Shown: positions 8,928 through 17,972, counted from the stretch's first letter. The stretch: 64,000 nucleotides of DNA from Sphingomonas cremea (GCF_021502585.1 NZ_JAKFGM010000002.1:664988-728987), one strand, 5' to 3'. The notes: generated by a model from the sequence alone, not told the origin. Made by a program: numbers and translations.

Positions 8928-10213
8928 GAAGCAAATGGATCGCTCACCAGGATCGTATCGTCGCGTTGCGGCGACGTGCTGACCAGCGCGACCGGGCAGC
9001 GGATCAGCTCCTCGATCCTGCGGACATATTTGATCGCTTGCGCCGGCAAATCGGCCCAGCTGCGCGCGCCTGCGGTCGTCCCGCTCCAGCCTGGCATTTC
9101 CTCGTAGATCGGCTCTGCCCGCGCCTGGTCGGCGGCGTGCGGCGGGAGGTAGTCGTAGGTCTTGTCCCCGATCCGGTATCCGGTGCAGATTTTCACCGTT
9201 TCCATCCCGTCGAGCACGTCGATCTTGGTGAGCGCGATGCCGGTGATGCCGCTAACCGCGGCCGATTGGCGTACCAGCACGGCATCGAACCAGCCGCAAC
9301 GGCGCTGGCGGCCGGTGACCGTTCCGAACTCATGGCCGCGCTCGCCGAGCCGTTGACCGACTTCATCCGAGAGCTCGGTAGGGAAGGGGCCGGAGCCGAC
9401 GCGGGTCGTGTAGGCCTTGACGATGCCGAGCACGAAGCCCGCCGCGCTGGGGCCCATACCGCTGCCCGATCCGGTCGTCCCGGCGACGGTATTGGACGAG
9501 GTGACGAACGGGTAGGTGCCGTGATCGACGTCGAGCAGCACTCCCTGCGCACCCTCGAACAGGATGCGACGGCCGCGCCGGCGGGCCTCGTCGAGGTCGC
9601 GCCAGACCGGCCGCGCGAAAGCCAGGACGAAGTCGGCGATTCCTTCGAGGTCGCGCTTCAGGCGATCGCGGTCGACCGGCGGCCAGCCGAAGCCAGCGCG
9701 CAAGTGATCATGGTGGGCGCAGAGACGGTCGAGCAGCGGATCGAGCTGGCCGAGGTGAGCGAGGTCGCAGACCCGAATCGCGCGGCGCCCGACCTTGTCC
9801 TCATAGGCGGGGCCGATCCCGCGCCGCGTCGTCCCGATCTTGCCCGCGCCAGACGCATCTTCGCGAAGCGCGTCGAGGTCGCGGTGGATCGGCAGGATCA
9901 GCGGACAGGTCTCGGCGATCATCAGCACGTCGGGCGTGATGGAGAGGCCCTGGGCCGCAATTTTCTCGATCTCGGCCTTCAGCGCCCAAGGATCGAGCAC
10001 GACGCCATTGCCGATTACCGAGGGCGTCCCACGAACGATGCCCGAGGGGAGGAGCGAAAGCTTGTAGGTCTCGTTGCCGACGACGAGCGTGTGGCCGGCG
10101 TTATGCCCGCCCTGGAATCGCACGACCATGTCGGCACGGCTGGCCAGCCAATCGACGATCTTGCCCTTGCCCTCATCGCCCCACTGCGCGCCGATTACCG
10201 TGACGTTGCCCAA
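8924..10213 (-). CDS. purA: Adenylosuccinate synthetase
   Basis: Converts IMP, GTP and aspartate to adenylosuccinate in AMP synthesis. The 429-residue product has [11 protein letters not shown] at the N-terminus with catalytic D13 and H41 ([10 protein letters not shown]), both at canonical positions. It also has [18 protein letters not shown], the [14 protein letters not shown] loop and [10 protein letters not shown]. The start codon is TTG (10213), supported by AAGGAA 6 bases upstream and the typical GNVTVIGAQ start. A small hairpin (10232-10248, ACCGGG/CCCGGT) lies in the leader. Confidence 0.96.
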   Translation of the reverse strand: MGNVTVIGAQWGDEGKGKIVDWLASRADMVVRFQGGHNAGHTLVVGNETYKLSLLPSGIVRGTPSVIGNGVVLDPWALKAEIEKIAAQGLSITPDVLMIAETCPLILPIHRDLDALREDASGAGKIGTTRRGIGPAYEDKVGRRAIRVCDLAHLGQLDPLLDRLCAHHDHLRAGFGWPPVDRDRLKRDLEGIADFVLAFARPVWRDLDEARRRGRRILFEGAQGVLLDVDHGTYPFVTSSNTVAGTTGSGSGMGPSAAGFVLGIVKAYTTRVGSGPFPTELSDEVGQRLGERGHEFGTVTGRQRRCGWFDAVLVRQSAAVSGITGIALTKIDVLDGMETVKICTGYRIGDKTYDYLPPHAADQARAEPIYEEMPGWSGTTAGARSWADLPAQAIKYVRRIEELIRCPVALVSTSPQRDDTILVSDPFAS

Positions 10214-10301
10214 GCGAAATTCCTTAACCAGACCGGGTCAGGCCCGGTTCAGCGCGCCTCCTATTGATTGAAGTTCCAACCGTCCAGCTTGGGAGGCTGA
10301 A

Positions 10302-11291
10302 ATGCGGTGGATGTTGGTTGCGATAATTGGTGCGACGGCGATTGGTGGAATCGCCCTGGCCCAGCGCGAGCGGCTTCCGGCGGAGTGCCGGCAGGAGATA
10401 TTCCAGCTTTGCAGAGGTGCGGAAGGCGGTTTCCGCCAGTGCCTGATGACGGCGATGCCGAAACTGAGCGATCCCTGCCGCAAGGCGATCGGCGAGCGCG
10501 CCGCAGAGGCATATCCGCCGGCACCGGGCACGGTCGAACATAGCTATGGCACCGACCCGAGGCAGCGGCTCGACCTGGTCAAGCCGGCGGGTGTGGCGAG
10601 GGCTCCGGTGCTGCTATTCGTCCATGGCGGCGGCTGGTCGATCGGCGACAAGGCCCATGCCGCGCCCGAAAAGGCACGATGGGCCAATGCCAAGGGCTGG
10701 GCCTTCGCCAGCACCAATTACCGGCTGGTGCCGCAGGCGACGGTCGAGAGCCAAGCGGCCGATGTCGCCAGCGCCGTCGCCTGGCTTCGCGCCAATGCGG
10801 ATAGGCTAGGCCTCGACGCCGACCGGATCGTGCTGATGGGGCATAGTGCCGGGGCTCATCTCGTCGCGCTGGTCGGCACCGATCCGCAATATCTCAGGGC
10901 CTCCGGGGTGCCGATGGGTGCGGTGAATGGCGTCGTGCTCCTGGACGGCGCCGGTTATGACGTGCCGACCCAGGCCAGCGCCGAGATGAACATCGTCAAG
11001 CCTATGTACGAGGCGGCGTTCAGCAAGGACCCGAAGCGGCAGGCAGCGCTATCCCCGACCCGCCACGCCGCCGCGCCCAATGTCGCGCGCTGGCTGATCC
11101 TGCCGATCGAGCGCCGCCAGGACAGCCAGGCGCAGTCGAGGGTGTTGGCTGACGCCCTCAACCGAGCCGGCGCCAGCGCCGCGGTCGTGGCTGTCCCCGA
11201 CGAAAGCCACGGCTCGCTCAATAAGGGGCTGGGCGAGGCGGGCGACTTCGCGACTGAGCAGGTTGAGCGTTTCTTGGTCGGAGCACGCTAA
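10302..11291 (+). CDS. Exported alpha/beta hydrolase with N-terminal Cys-rich repeat
   Basis: A 329-residue protein with a signal peptide (MRWMLVAIIGATAIGGIALAQ). Residues about 29-62 have four Cys spaced like a GLG1-type Cys-rich repeat (ECRQEIFQLC...CL...LSDPCR). An alpha/beta-hydrolase domain of the esterase/lipase (BD-FAE-like) type follows: oxyanion HGGGWSIGD, nucleophile GHSAGAH and a C-terminal DESHGS histidine. Start supported by GGGAGG. Substrate is unknown; a periplasmic or secreted esterase is inferred. The stop overlaps a palindromic repeat. Confidence 0.8.
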   Translation: MRWMLVAIIGATAIGGIALAQRERLPAECRQEIFQLCRGAEGGFRQCLMTAMPKLSDPCRKAIGERAAEAYPPAPGTVEHSYGTDPRQRLDLVKPAGVARAPVLLFVHGGGWSIGDKAHAAPEKARWANAKGWAFASTNYRLVPQATVESQAADVASAVAWLRANADRLGLDADRIVLMGHSAGAHLVALVGTDPQYLRASGVPMGAVNGVVLLDGAGYDVPTQASAEMNIVKPMYEAAFSKDPKRQAALSPTRHAAAPNVARWLILPIERRQDSQAQSRVLADALNRAGASAAVVAVPDESHGSLNKGLGEAGDFATEQVERFLVGAR

Positions 11292-11319
11292 TGACCGCAA
11301 TGGGTGGAAATCTGTCATT
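11290..11319. repeat. Palindromic intergenic repeat, single unit
   Basis: AATGACCGCAATGGGTGGAA then ATCTGTCATT. The unit begins within the TAA stop of the hydrolase gene, and the right arm has diverged. Confidence 0.8.
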
Positions 11320-11521
11320 GCCCACAAGGCCCCCGGCCCGATCAACCAAGTTTCCAAGGCAGCAGCAGCGGGCATGCAGTGTTGCGCGGCGAGACGGCTT
11401 CCTACGGCGCGCTGCGGGCGCGCCGGTTATGCATGTCGACGGCGCCGCTGCGGAGCGGCGTGGCCGAGATCAGCTCGAGCCGTCGCGTGCTGGGCAGCCC
11501 GCTCAGTTAGAGGGTTGGGCG

Positions 11522-11690
11522 GTGTCCGAGCTCCCCATTAACCCGGAACTTCCGCGCGGGCGCATGATCGCTTATGCGGCGATCGGTACGATTGCCGGGC
11601 TGACGGCGGGACTCGGCAATGCGCTGGTCAGCGTCAGCCTAGCATCCGGACAAGTCGGTGGTTTCACTCATCAAGACGGAGGCGCGCTAG
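11522..11690 (+). pseudogene. Remnant of an MFS-type transporter N-terminus (tentative)
   Basis: From a GTG at 11522 the frame encodes SELPINPELPRGRMIAYAAI then a hydrophobic stretch GLTAGLGNALVSVSL. This resembles the N-terminus of DHA2-like MFS efflux permeases in sphingomonads (Pro-rich start, first membrane helix). The resemblance ends after about 40 residues, and the frame then runs into the next gene's region without further membrane segments. I read it as a 5' fragment left by deletion. The rest of the 11292-11690 gap holds one repeat unit and nothing else I can support. Confidence 0.35.
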
Positions 11691-12188
11691 ATGGACTCGA
11701 CACTCGCCGCACTAATCGGAGCTGTGATCGGCGGCGGATTATCGGTGTTGGCTTCCTGGCTGGCGCAGCGCGTGCAATCGAAATCGCAATGGCTGATTCA
11801 GGAAGTTCGGCGAAGGCAAGACCTCTACAGCGAATTCGTTGAGGCGGCCGCATGCTGCTTCGGCGATGCCTTGCTAGAGAACGAGCCAGACACAGCGCGG
11901 ATTGCCAACCTTTATGGCGAGATGGGACGCATGCGGCTCGTATCATCGGAGCCTGTGCTGAAGGAAGCCAATCGGATCGTGCACAGAATCCTGGATACTT
12001 ACAATGACGCCAACCGGAGCAAAACTGAAGTTAGGGACTTCCTTGCCCATGACTCAGTCGACCTGTTTTCGGATTTTGGGAACGCGTGCCGCACGGAGCT
12101 CATTGGGCTCCAGCCGCTGCGCATAGGCATCGAGGGCCCGTCGATGTTCCGGATTACGCCCCTGCCTGGCGAGCGCGCTTCGGATTGA
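11691..12188 (+). CDS. Membrane-anchored protein of unknown function
   Basis: A 165-residue protein with one N-terminal membrane anchor (residues about 5-25, ALIGAVIGGGLSVLASWLA) and a helical cytoplasmic domain. QWLIQEVRRRQDLYSEFVEAA and later LVSSEPVLKEANRIV resemble small proteins annotated hypothetical in many proteobacteria. A GGAGG lies 12 bases upstream of the ATG. No function assigned. It sits just after the transporter remnant, so the neighbourhood may have been rearranged. Confidence 0.65.
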   Translation: MDSTLAALIGAVIGGGLSVLASWLAQRVQSKSQWLIQEVRRRQDLYSEFVEAAACCFGDALLENEPDTARIANLYGEMGRMRLVSSEPVLKEANRIVHRILDTYNDANRSKTEVRDFLAHDSVDLFSDFGNACRTELIGLQPLRIGIEGPSMFRITPLPGERASD

Positions 12189-12287
12189 GTCCGCGAGAGC
12201 AGAGAGCCGCTGCCTAGGCGCACTCTCGAGCTTCCGGTCGGCCGGCGAATTTGGCATGCCGACGGCGCATCCAACGAGGGCCCGAAC

Positions 12288-12719
12288 ATGACCGACACGA
12301 CCGTGCCGAGCGGCGATCCGACTTATCGCGGCATCGTCTATCCCTGGCACTGTGACCATATGGGGCACATGAATGTCATGTGGTACGTGGGCAAATTCGA
12401 CGAGGCCACCTGGACATTGATGGCGCGTGTCGGGCTAACGGCAGGCTATCTGCGGTCCGCCGGTCGCGGCATGGCGGCGGTCGAGCAACAAATATCTTAC
12501 CGGCGGGAGCTGCTCGCCGGCGACGCCATCTCGATATTCTCCGAATTCATCGAAGTTAAGGAAAAGGCCGTGCGCTTCCGCCATGTCATGGTTTGCGACA
12601 GCGACGGGGCGATTGCCGCGGAAACGACGTTGACCGGCGTGCACATCGATACCGGCCTGCGGAAAGCTTGTAGCTTCGATCCCGCCATCAAGGCGCGGTT
12701 TCAGCTTCAGGAGCAATAA
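12288..12719 (+). CDS. Hotdog-fold acyl-CoA thioesterase (4HBT family)
   Basis: A 143-residue single hotdog domain. The signature YPWHCDHMGHMNVMWYVGKFDE contains the active-site Asp of 4-hydroxybenzoyl-CoA-thioesterase-type enzymes, and EQQISYRRELLAGD and RHVMVCDSDGAIAAE complete the fold. It probably hydrolyses an acyl-CoA; the acyl group is not predictable. It has no operon partners, and a bidirectional hairpin separates it from serA. Confidence 0.85.
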   Translation: MTDTTVPSGDPTYRGIVYPWHCDHMGHMNVMWYVGKFDEATWTLMARVGLTAGYLRSAGRGMAAVEQQISYRRELLAGDAISIFSEFIEVKEKAVRFRHVMVCDSDGAIAAETTLTGVHIDTGLRKACSFDPAIKARFQLQEQ

Positions 12720-12749
12720 CTCCGTTGGCTTCAAATCAGCTATGCAGCG

Positions 12750-12769
12750 GCGGCTTTGCCTGAAGCCGC
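12750..12769. terminator. Hairpin between convergent genes
   Basis: Perfect 7-base stem GCGGCTT/AAGCCGC with a 6-base loop, 31 bases after the thioesterase stop and 10 bases past the serA stop. There is no long T-tract, so it may be only a weak bidirectional terminator. Confidence 0.4.
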
Positions 12770-12778
12770 ATCATCTGG

Positions 12779-14359
12779 TCAAAACCGCAGCGGCACGACT
12801 TCCCGAACGCCCTCGAGCTTCGACAGAGTTCCCACCACGGCTGGAGGGACATCGCCGTCGACAGCAACCAAGGCTACCGCCTCTCCGCCCGCGGCACGAC
12901 GGCCGAGGTTGAAGGTGGCGATGTTGATCCCGGCCTCACCCAGCGCGGTGCCGAGCTTGCCGATGAAGCCTGGCGCGTCGGTGTTGACGATGTAGATCAT
13001 CGATCCGGTCAGCTCGGCCTCGACCTCGACCCCGAACATTTCGACCAGGCGCGGCGCCTTGTTGCCGAACAATGTTCCGGCAACGCGGCGGACGCCGTGC
13101 GAAGTGCCGACCTCGACCGCGACCAGCGTGTGATAATCGCCCTCTCGGTCGTGGCGGACCTCCTTGACGTCGAGCCCACGTTCCTTGGCCAGGAACGGCG
13201 CGTTCACCATGTTCACCGTCTGCGAATAGGTGCCCATCAGCCCGGCGAGCACGGCGCCGGTGATTGGCTTCTGATTGAGCGCGGCGGCCGCGCCCTCCAC
13301 TTCGACCGCAACCGAGCGAACGTCTTCGCCGAGAATCTGCCCGGCAAGCTTTCCGAGATTCTCGGCGAGCGCCATATAGGGCCGGAGGCGCGGCGCCTCC
13401 TCGGCACTCAACGACGGCATGTTGATCGCATTGGTGACGCCGCCCAGCAGCAGATAATCGCTCATCTGCTCGGCGACCTGGATCGCGACATTGACCTGCG
13501 CCTCGCTCGTCGAGGCGCCGAGGTGGGGAGTCGAGATGAAGCCCGGCGTGCCGAATAGCGGCGAAGCGGTGGCGGGTTCCGTTTCGAATACGTCGAGCGC
13601 CGCACCCGCGACATGACCGCTGTCGAGCGCTTCCTTCAGCGCCTGCTCGTCGATCAGCCCGCCACGGGCACAATTGACGATGCGCACGCCCTTCTTCGTC
13701 TTGGCTAAGTTTTCGCGCGATAGAATGTTGCGGGTTTGATCCGTGAGCGGCGTGTGCAGCGTAATGAAGTCGGCGCGCCTCAAAAGCTCGTCGAGCTCGA
13801 CCTTGTCGACGCCGAGCTCGACGGCCCGTTCGGGGGTGAGGAACGGATCGTAAGCGGCGACTTTCATCCTGAGGCCGAGTGCCCTCGTCGCGACGATCGA
13901 ACCGATGTTGCCGGCACCGATCAGGCCGATCGTCTTGCCGGTAACCTCGACGCCCATGAAGCGGTTCTTCTCCCACTTGCCGGCTTGGGTAGAAGCGTCT
14001 GCCTCCGGGAGCTGGCGGGCCAGCGCGAACATCAGCGCAATCGCATGCTCGGCCGTGGTGATCGAATTGCCGAACGGTGTATTCATTACGACCACGCCGC
14101 GTGCGGTGGCGGCAGGGATGTCGACATTGTCGACGCCGATTCCGGCCCGGCCGACAACCTTGAGGTTGGTTGCCGCTTCCAGGATCGGCTTGGTCACCTT
14201 GGTCGCCGAGCGGATGGCCAGCCCATCATAGTCGCCGATGATGGACTTCAGCTCTTCCGGCGTCAGCCCGGGCCTTTCGTCGACTTCGATACCCCGATCA
14301 CGAAAAATGGCGGCTGCCCGGGGGTCCATCTTGTCGGAAATAAGGACGCGTACGGTCAT
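12779..14359 (-). CDS. serA: D-3-phosphoglycerate dehydrogenase
   Basis: First enzyme of serine synthesis. The 526-residue long form has an N-terminal catalytic half and the NAD-binding Rossmann motif GLIGAGNIGS near residue 148. Catalytic-region motifs follow (NCARGGLIDEQAL, HLGASTSEAQ), then an intervening domain and a C-terminal ACT domain (IYIVNTDAPGFIGKLGTALGE), the usual site of serine feedback. The ATG at 14359 overlaps the serC stop as ATGA; MPMTVRV at 14365 is an alternative. Serine from this operon feeds the serine palmitoyltransferase encoded at 28.3 kb. Confidence 0.95.
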   Translation of the reverse strand: MTVRVLISDKMDPRAAAIFRDRGIEVDERPGLTPEELKSIIGDYDGLAIRSATKVTKPILEAATNLKVVGRAGIGVDNVDIPAATARGVVVMNTPFGNSITTAEHAIALMFALARQLPEADASTQAGKWEKNRFMGVEVTGKTIGLIGAGNIGSIVATRALGLRMKVAAYDPFLTPERAVELGVDKVELDELLRRADFITLHTPLTDQTRNILSRENLAKTKKGVRIVNCARGGLIDEQALKEALDSGHVAGAALDVFETEPATASPLFGTPGFISTPHLGASTSEAQVNVAIQVAEQMSDYLLLGGVTNAINMPSLSAEEAPRLRPYMALAENLGKLAGQILGEDVRSVAVEVEGAAAALNQKPITGAVLAGLMGTYSQTVNMVNAPFLAKERGLDVKEVRHDREGDYHTLVAVEVGTSHGVRRVAGTLFGNKAPRLVEMFGVEVEAELTGSMIYIVNTDAPGFIGKLGTALGEAGINIATFNLGRRAAGGEAVALVAVDGDVPPAVVGTLSKLEGVREVVPLRF

Positions 14360-15474
14360 TGGCATTGCTCCCAGGCCCAATCGAGCCAGGGCCCGAGCGC
14401 TTCGATGTCGGCGGTGTCGATCGTGGCGCCGCACCAGATTCGTAAGCCCGGCGGCGCGTCGCGATAGCCGGCGATGTCAAAGGCCGCGCCTTCCGCTTCG
14501 AGCAGCTTGGCGAACCGCTTGATGAAATCCACGTCGGCCCCGTCGACCGTCAGGCAGACGCTGGTTTTCGACCGGCTGGTCGGGTCCTGGGCGAGGTGGC
14601 CGAGCCAGTTGCGGCCCTCGACGATCCGATCGAGCGCGGCGGCATTGGCGGCGGTCCGAGCGATCATGCCCTGGAGGCCGCCGACCGATTTGGCCCATTC
14701 GAGCGCAACGATCGCGTCCTCGACGGCCAACATCGACGGCGTATTGATCGTCTCGCCGGTGAAAATCCCCTCAATCAATTTACCACCTTTGGTAAGCCGG
14801 AAGATCTTGGGCAGTGGCCGGTCAGGGGTGAAGCTTTCGAGCCGCTCGCCCGCGCGCGGGCCGAGGATCAGGACGCCATGTCCGCCTTCGCCGCCCAGTG
14901 CCTTTTGCCAGCTGAACGTGGCGACATCGATCCTGTCCCATGGCAGGTCATAGGCGAACACGGCGCTGGTCGCGTCGGCGAAGCTCAATCCCTCGCGGTC
15001 GTCCGCGATCCACTCGCCGTGCGGGACCCGGACGCCAGAAGTCGTTCCATTCCAGGTGAACAGCACATCGTCCGACCAGTCGACCTGCCGGAGGTCTGGA
15101 AGTTCGCCATAATCCGCCCGGATGATCGTCGGGTCGAGCTTCAGCTGCTTGACCGCGTCAGTCACCCATCCTTCGCCGAAGCTTTCCCAAGCAAGGCAGG
15201 TGACGGGGCGTGCACCCAGCATGGACCACATCGCCATTTCGAATGCGCCGGTGTCGGAACCGGCAACGATACCGATCCGATGTGAGTCGGGAAGCTGGAG
15301 CATCTCGCGCATCAGGTCGATGGCGAGCTTCAACCGCGCCTTGCCCAGCGCGCTGCGGTGCGAGCGGCCGAGGATCCTTGTGTCGATTTGATTGGGATTC
15401 CAGCCCGGCGGCTTCGCGCAGGGACCGGACGAAAAATGCGGGCGCTTGGGGCGCACCGCAGGTGGGGTCTTCAT
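14356..15474 (-). CDS. serC: Phosphoserine aminotransferase
   Basis: PLP enzyme converting 3-phosphohydroxypyruvate to phosphoserine. The 372-residue product belongs to the alphaproteobacterial-type SerC: HFSSGPCAKPPGW start, GRSHRSALGKARL, GSDTGAFEMAMW, and the PLP lysine in ATFSWQKALGGEGGHG. The ATG at 15474 follows AGGAGAG by 9 bases; the in-frame TTG at 15483 directly abuts that Shine-Dalgarno and is less likely. serA follows with an ATGA overlap. The leader can fold to hide the ribosome site (see the regulatory entry). Confidence 0.94.
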   Translation of the reverse strand: MKTPPAVRPKRPHFSSGPCAKPPGWNPNQIDTRILGRSHRSALGKARLKLAIDLMREMLQLPDSHRIGIVAGSDTGAFEMAMWSMLGARPVTCLAWESFGEGWVTDAVKQLKLDPTIIRADYGELPDLRQVDWSDDVLFTWNGTTSGVRVPHGEWIADDREGLSFADATSAVFAYDLPWDRIDVATFSWQKALGGEGGHGVLILGPRAGERLESFTPDRPLPKIFRLTKGGKLIEGIFTGETINTPSMLAVEDAIVALEWAKSVGGLQGMIARTAANAAALDRIVEGRNWLGHLAQDPTSRSKTSVCLTVDGADVDFIKRFAKLLEAEGAAFDIAGYRDAPPGLRIWCGATIDTADIEALGPWLDWAWEQCQ

Positions 15475-15483
15475 CACTGTCAA

Positions 15484-15530
15484 CTCTCCTTGCAGAGAGC
15501 ACGCGCCGCGTTGGGACGGCGTGGCCCGTC
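15484..15530 (-). promoter_or_regulatory. Candidate serC-type leader RNA with sequestered ribosome site
   Basis: Read on the minus strand, the serC leader has a hairpin GACGG/CCGTC (15515-15530). It is followed by CTCTC-TGCAAG-GAGAG (15484-15499), whose 3' arm is the AGGAGAG Shine-Dalgarno of serC. A conserved two-hairpin serC RNA motif upstream of alphaproteobacterial serC genes has been described. The match here is by position and architecture only and was not tested against a covariance model. Confidence 0.45.
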
Positions 15531-15599
15531 GCAGGCTTTAGCGGGGAATTGCAGCAAGTGGGAAGGACCAATTTTGCAGGTGCGAAAGAATCACTCACG

Positions 15600-15862
15600 A
15601 AAAGAGCAGGTAAATTCCGGTTAAATTCTTAACCTAACGCAAGTCGGAATAACGGTTCGTCGTAGTGTGCCCGCACTTCACCCTAAGACGGGGAACCGAA
15701 GGTTGAATTGATTAACCACTCCGGGTCAGTGTCACCATTCCGTCAGGCGAGGGCAATCGCTTGATGGAATAGCGGGGCTGGGGAGCTCCATAACCGATGA
15801 ACTACTGCACCGGGCACGACTGCTGTGCCTGGCGCCAGTGACTTGAGGAGTTGGGCGGAGCC
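15600..15862. promoter_or_regulatory. Divergent upstream region, serC and M23 peptidase
   Basis: AT-richer than its surroundings. It holds a perfect inverted repeat GGTTAA-ATTC-TTAACC (15619-15634), the arrangement GTAA-N7-TTAA at 15610-15624 and another TTAACC at about 15712. These resemble half-sites of the cell-cycle regulator CtrA (TTAA-N7-TTAA), but none is a perfect match. No gene is seen here. Confidence 0.3.
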
Positions 15863-16807
15863 ATGACCCAAGCGGCAATCGCGACGACCAGGATTTTCCA
15901 AACGCGGGACCTGTTCGTCCACGACGGCAGTCATCTTCGCCGACTGCGCCTTTCGGCGCCGGTGCAAATGGCGATGTTTGTGACGATGCTGCTGTTGCTT
16001 TGCTGGTCCGCTTACTCCGCATTCCGTCTGATTGTTGCTCCTGCTTCCCTGACGGCCGCTCCGGCGGCCGTTTCTTCGGATATCGCCCGTCTTGCCGCCG
16101 CCACCGAATTGCGCGTCAAGCAAATCGAGCAGCGCCAGCAGGTCCTTGCCGCGATCATCGCCGGACAGAAGGTCGATCCGGAAGCGATCGCCAAGCTTGG
16201 CTACGTCCTCCCCAAGGGTGGTAAGCTGGCTCAGGGCGGTCCGTTCGATTCCGCTACGCAGGCGGACCCGACGTTCAAATCACTGTTCACGAGCTGGAAG
16301 AAGCTCGACAACCTTGCCGACGGCGCCATCGCCGTCCCCTCCGACAAGCCGGTCAAGACCGCCGAATTCACTTCGGGCTATGGCGTCCGTTCCGATCCAT
16401 TCAACGGCGGCGCGGCTCGGCATATGGGCATCGACCTTGCCGGGCCGACGGGAACCGCAATCTATGCCACCGCCGACGGCACCGTCAGCGAAGCCGGCTG
16501 GAACAACGGCGGTTATGGCAACCTCGTCAAGATCGACCACGGCCGCGGCATCGAAACTCGCTACGGCCACCTTTCGGCCATCCTGGTGCGCCCCGGCCAG
16601 CATGTTACCCGCGGCCAGCAAATTGCGCGCATGGGTTCGACGGGCCGTTCGACCGGCAGCCACCTCCACTATGAGGTCCGGATCGACAGCCGCGCGGTTA
16701 ATCCAATCCCGTTCATGAAGTCGAACGACTATCTGCTGGCGATGCAGAAGAATGGCGCCGGCACCCATTCGATGGACGCAGTCGCGCTGGGCGGCCCCAA
16801 GCGCTAA
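15863..16807 (+). CDS. M23 (LytM-type) peptidoglycan endopeptidase, membrane anchored
   Basis: A 314-residue protein with an N-terminal cytoplasmic/basic stretch, one membrane segment (about residues 35-60), a short helical linker and a C-terminal M23 domain. The zinc-site pattern is complete: HMGIDLAGP (H-x3-D), GYGNLVKIDHGRG, and SHLHYEVR (HxH). It probably cleaves peptidoglycan cross-links or activates an amidase in the periplasm. The ATG at 15863 follows GGGCGGAG. The divergent upstream region contains CtrA-like half-sites. Confidence 0.88.
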   Translation: MTQAAIATTRIFQTRDLFVHDGSHLRRLRLSAPVQMAMFVTMLLLLCWSAYSAFRLIVAPASLTAAPAAVSSDIARLAAATELRVKQIEQRQQVLAAIIAGQKVDPEAIAKLGYVLPKGGKLAQGGPFDSATQADPTFKSLFTSWKKLDNLADGAIAVPSDKPVKTAEFTSGYGVRSDPFNGGAARHMGIDLAGPTGTAIYATADGTVSEAGWNNGGYGNLVKIDHGRGIETRYGHLSAILVRPGQHVTRGQQIARMGSTGRSTGSHLHYEVRIDSRAVNPIPFMKSNDYLLAMQKNGAGTHSMDAVALGGPKR

Positions 16808-16844
16808 GCTTGCCGCCATCCCTTCGCGTCCCTATCTCGCGGAC

Positions 16845-17168
16845 GTGACCGCAGTGACCCTCTCCCCCAGCGCCGCCAAGCGCGTAGCCTTCATCGCCGG
16901 CAAGCAAGGCAAGCCCGCCGTGCTTCGCCTCTCTGTCGACGGCGGCGGCTGCGCAGGATTCTCCTACCGATTTTCGCTTGGAGAGCCCGAAGAAGGCGAT
17001 GTGGTCGCAAGTACCGATGGAGTCAGCCTGGTGGTCGACCCGGTCAGCCTTGAGCTGCTCGAAGGGTCGGAAGTGGACTATGTCGAGGAGCTGGGCGGAG
17101 CGTCGTTCAAGGTAACCAACCCAAATGCCGCGTCGGGTTGCGGCTGCGGGTCCAGCTTTTCCGTTTGA
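16845..17168 (+). CDS. A-type iron-sulfur carrier (HesB/IscA/ErpA family)
   Basis: A protein of about 107 residues that holds and delivers Fe-S clusters. The three family cysteines are present: one in GGGCAGFSY and two in the C-terminal SGCGCGSSF. Preceding sequence VDYVEELGGASFKVTNPNA is typical. No ATG is available: GTG at 16845 or GTG at 16854 must be used, and the former is annotated. It stands alone between the M23 and xthA genes, with no suf or isc operon here. Confidence 0.88.
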   Translation: MTAVTLSPSAAKRVAFIAGKQGKPAVLRLSVDGGGCAGFSYRFSLGEPEEGDVVASTDGVSLVVDPVSLELLEGSEVDYVEELGGASFKVTNPNAASGCGCGSSFSV

Positions 17169-17198
17169 TTGAGGATTGAGCCCCGCTAGGGAAGCGGA

Positions 17199-17972
17199 GT
17201 GAAACTCGTCACCTTCAACATCAACGGGATCCGCGCGCGAATGCCGCGCCTGCTCGAATATCTCGAGCGGGAAGCGCCCGACGTCGCCTGCCTCCAGGAA
17301 CTGAAATGCGCCGACGACTCACTGCCGATCGGCGAGATCGAGGCGGCGGGCTACAACGCCGTCTGGCATGGCCAGAAGGGCTTCAACGGCGTCGCAATCC
17401 TATCCAAGGGCGAAGCGCCAGTCCTCCGCCAGGTCGGCCTTCCGGGCGACCCCGACGACAGCCACAGCCGCTATATCGAGGCCGAAGCGAAGGGCATGAT
17501 CATCGCATCGATTTACCTGCCCAACGGCAATCCAATCGGCACCGAGAAGTTCGATTACAAACTCCGCTGGATGGACCGGCTTCGCGAGCGTGCGGCAGCC
17601 ATCCTGGCCGAAGAGCAGCCGGCGGTGCTGGCCGGCGATTTCAACGTCATTCCCGAGGATCGCGATACGTTTTCCCGCCGGGCGATGGCCGATGATGCCC
17701 TGTTTCAGCCGGAGAGCCAGGCCGCGTTCCGAAGAATCGTAAACCAGGGTTGGACAGACGCGCTGCGGGCGCTCCATCCGAACGAGGAACGGCTCTACAC
17801 CTTCTGGGATTATACCGCAGGCGCCTGGCCGCGTGACGCAGGGTTTAGAATCGACCACCTGCTCTGCTCCCCACAAGCTGCGGACCGGCTGCTGGGTGCG
17901 GAGGTTCACAAATCGGCGCGCGGCGAGGAGAAGGCCTCCGATCACGCACCGGTTGCGATCGAACTAGCCTAG
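17199..17972 (+). CDS. xthA: Exodeoxyribonuclease III
   Basis: DNA repair AP endonuclease/3'-5' exonuclease, 257 residues. EEP-fold motifs are intact: FNINGIRAR (Asn), LQELKC (metal Glu), YLPNGNP (Tyr), AGDFNVIPEDRD, FRIDHLLCS and the C-terminal SDHAPVAIEL (catalytic Asp-His). GTG start at 17199 with AAGCGGA upstream. It overlaps the convergent isochorismatase gene by 4 bases (CTAG). Confidence 0.95.
   Translation: MKLVTFNINGIRARMPRLLEYLEREAPDVACLQELKCADDSLPIGEIEAAGYNAVWHGQKGFNGVAILSKGEAPVLRQVGLPGDPDDSHSRYIEAEAKGMIIASIYLPNGNPIGTEKFDYKLRWMDRLRERAAAILAEEQPAVLAGDFNVIPEDRDTFSRRAMADDALFQPESQAAFRRIVNQGWTDALRALHPNEERLYTFWDYTAGAWPRDAGFRIDHLLCSPQAADRLLGAEVHKSARGEEKASDHAPVAIELA

Noticed and set aside
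8966..10267. A 433-codon open frame on the plus strand, antisense to purA
   Set aside because: It is the GC-rich mirror of purA. The product is Arg/Asp/Ala-rich without family features, while the minus frame is unmistakable purA.
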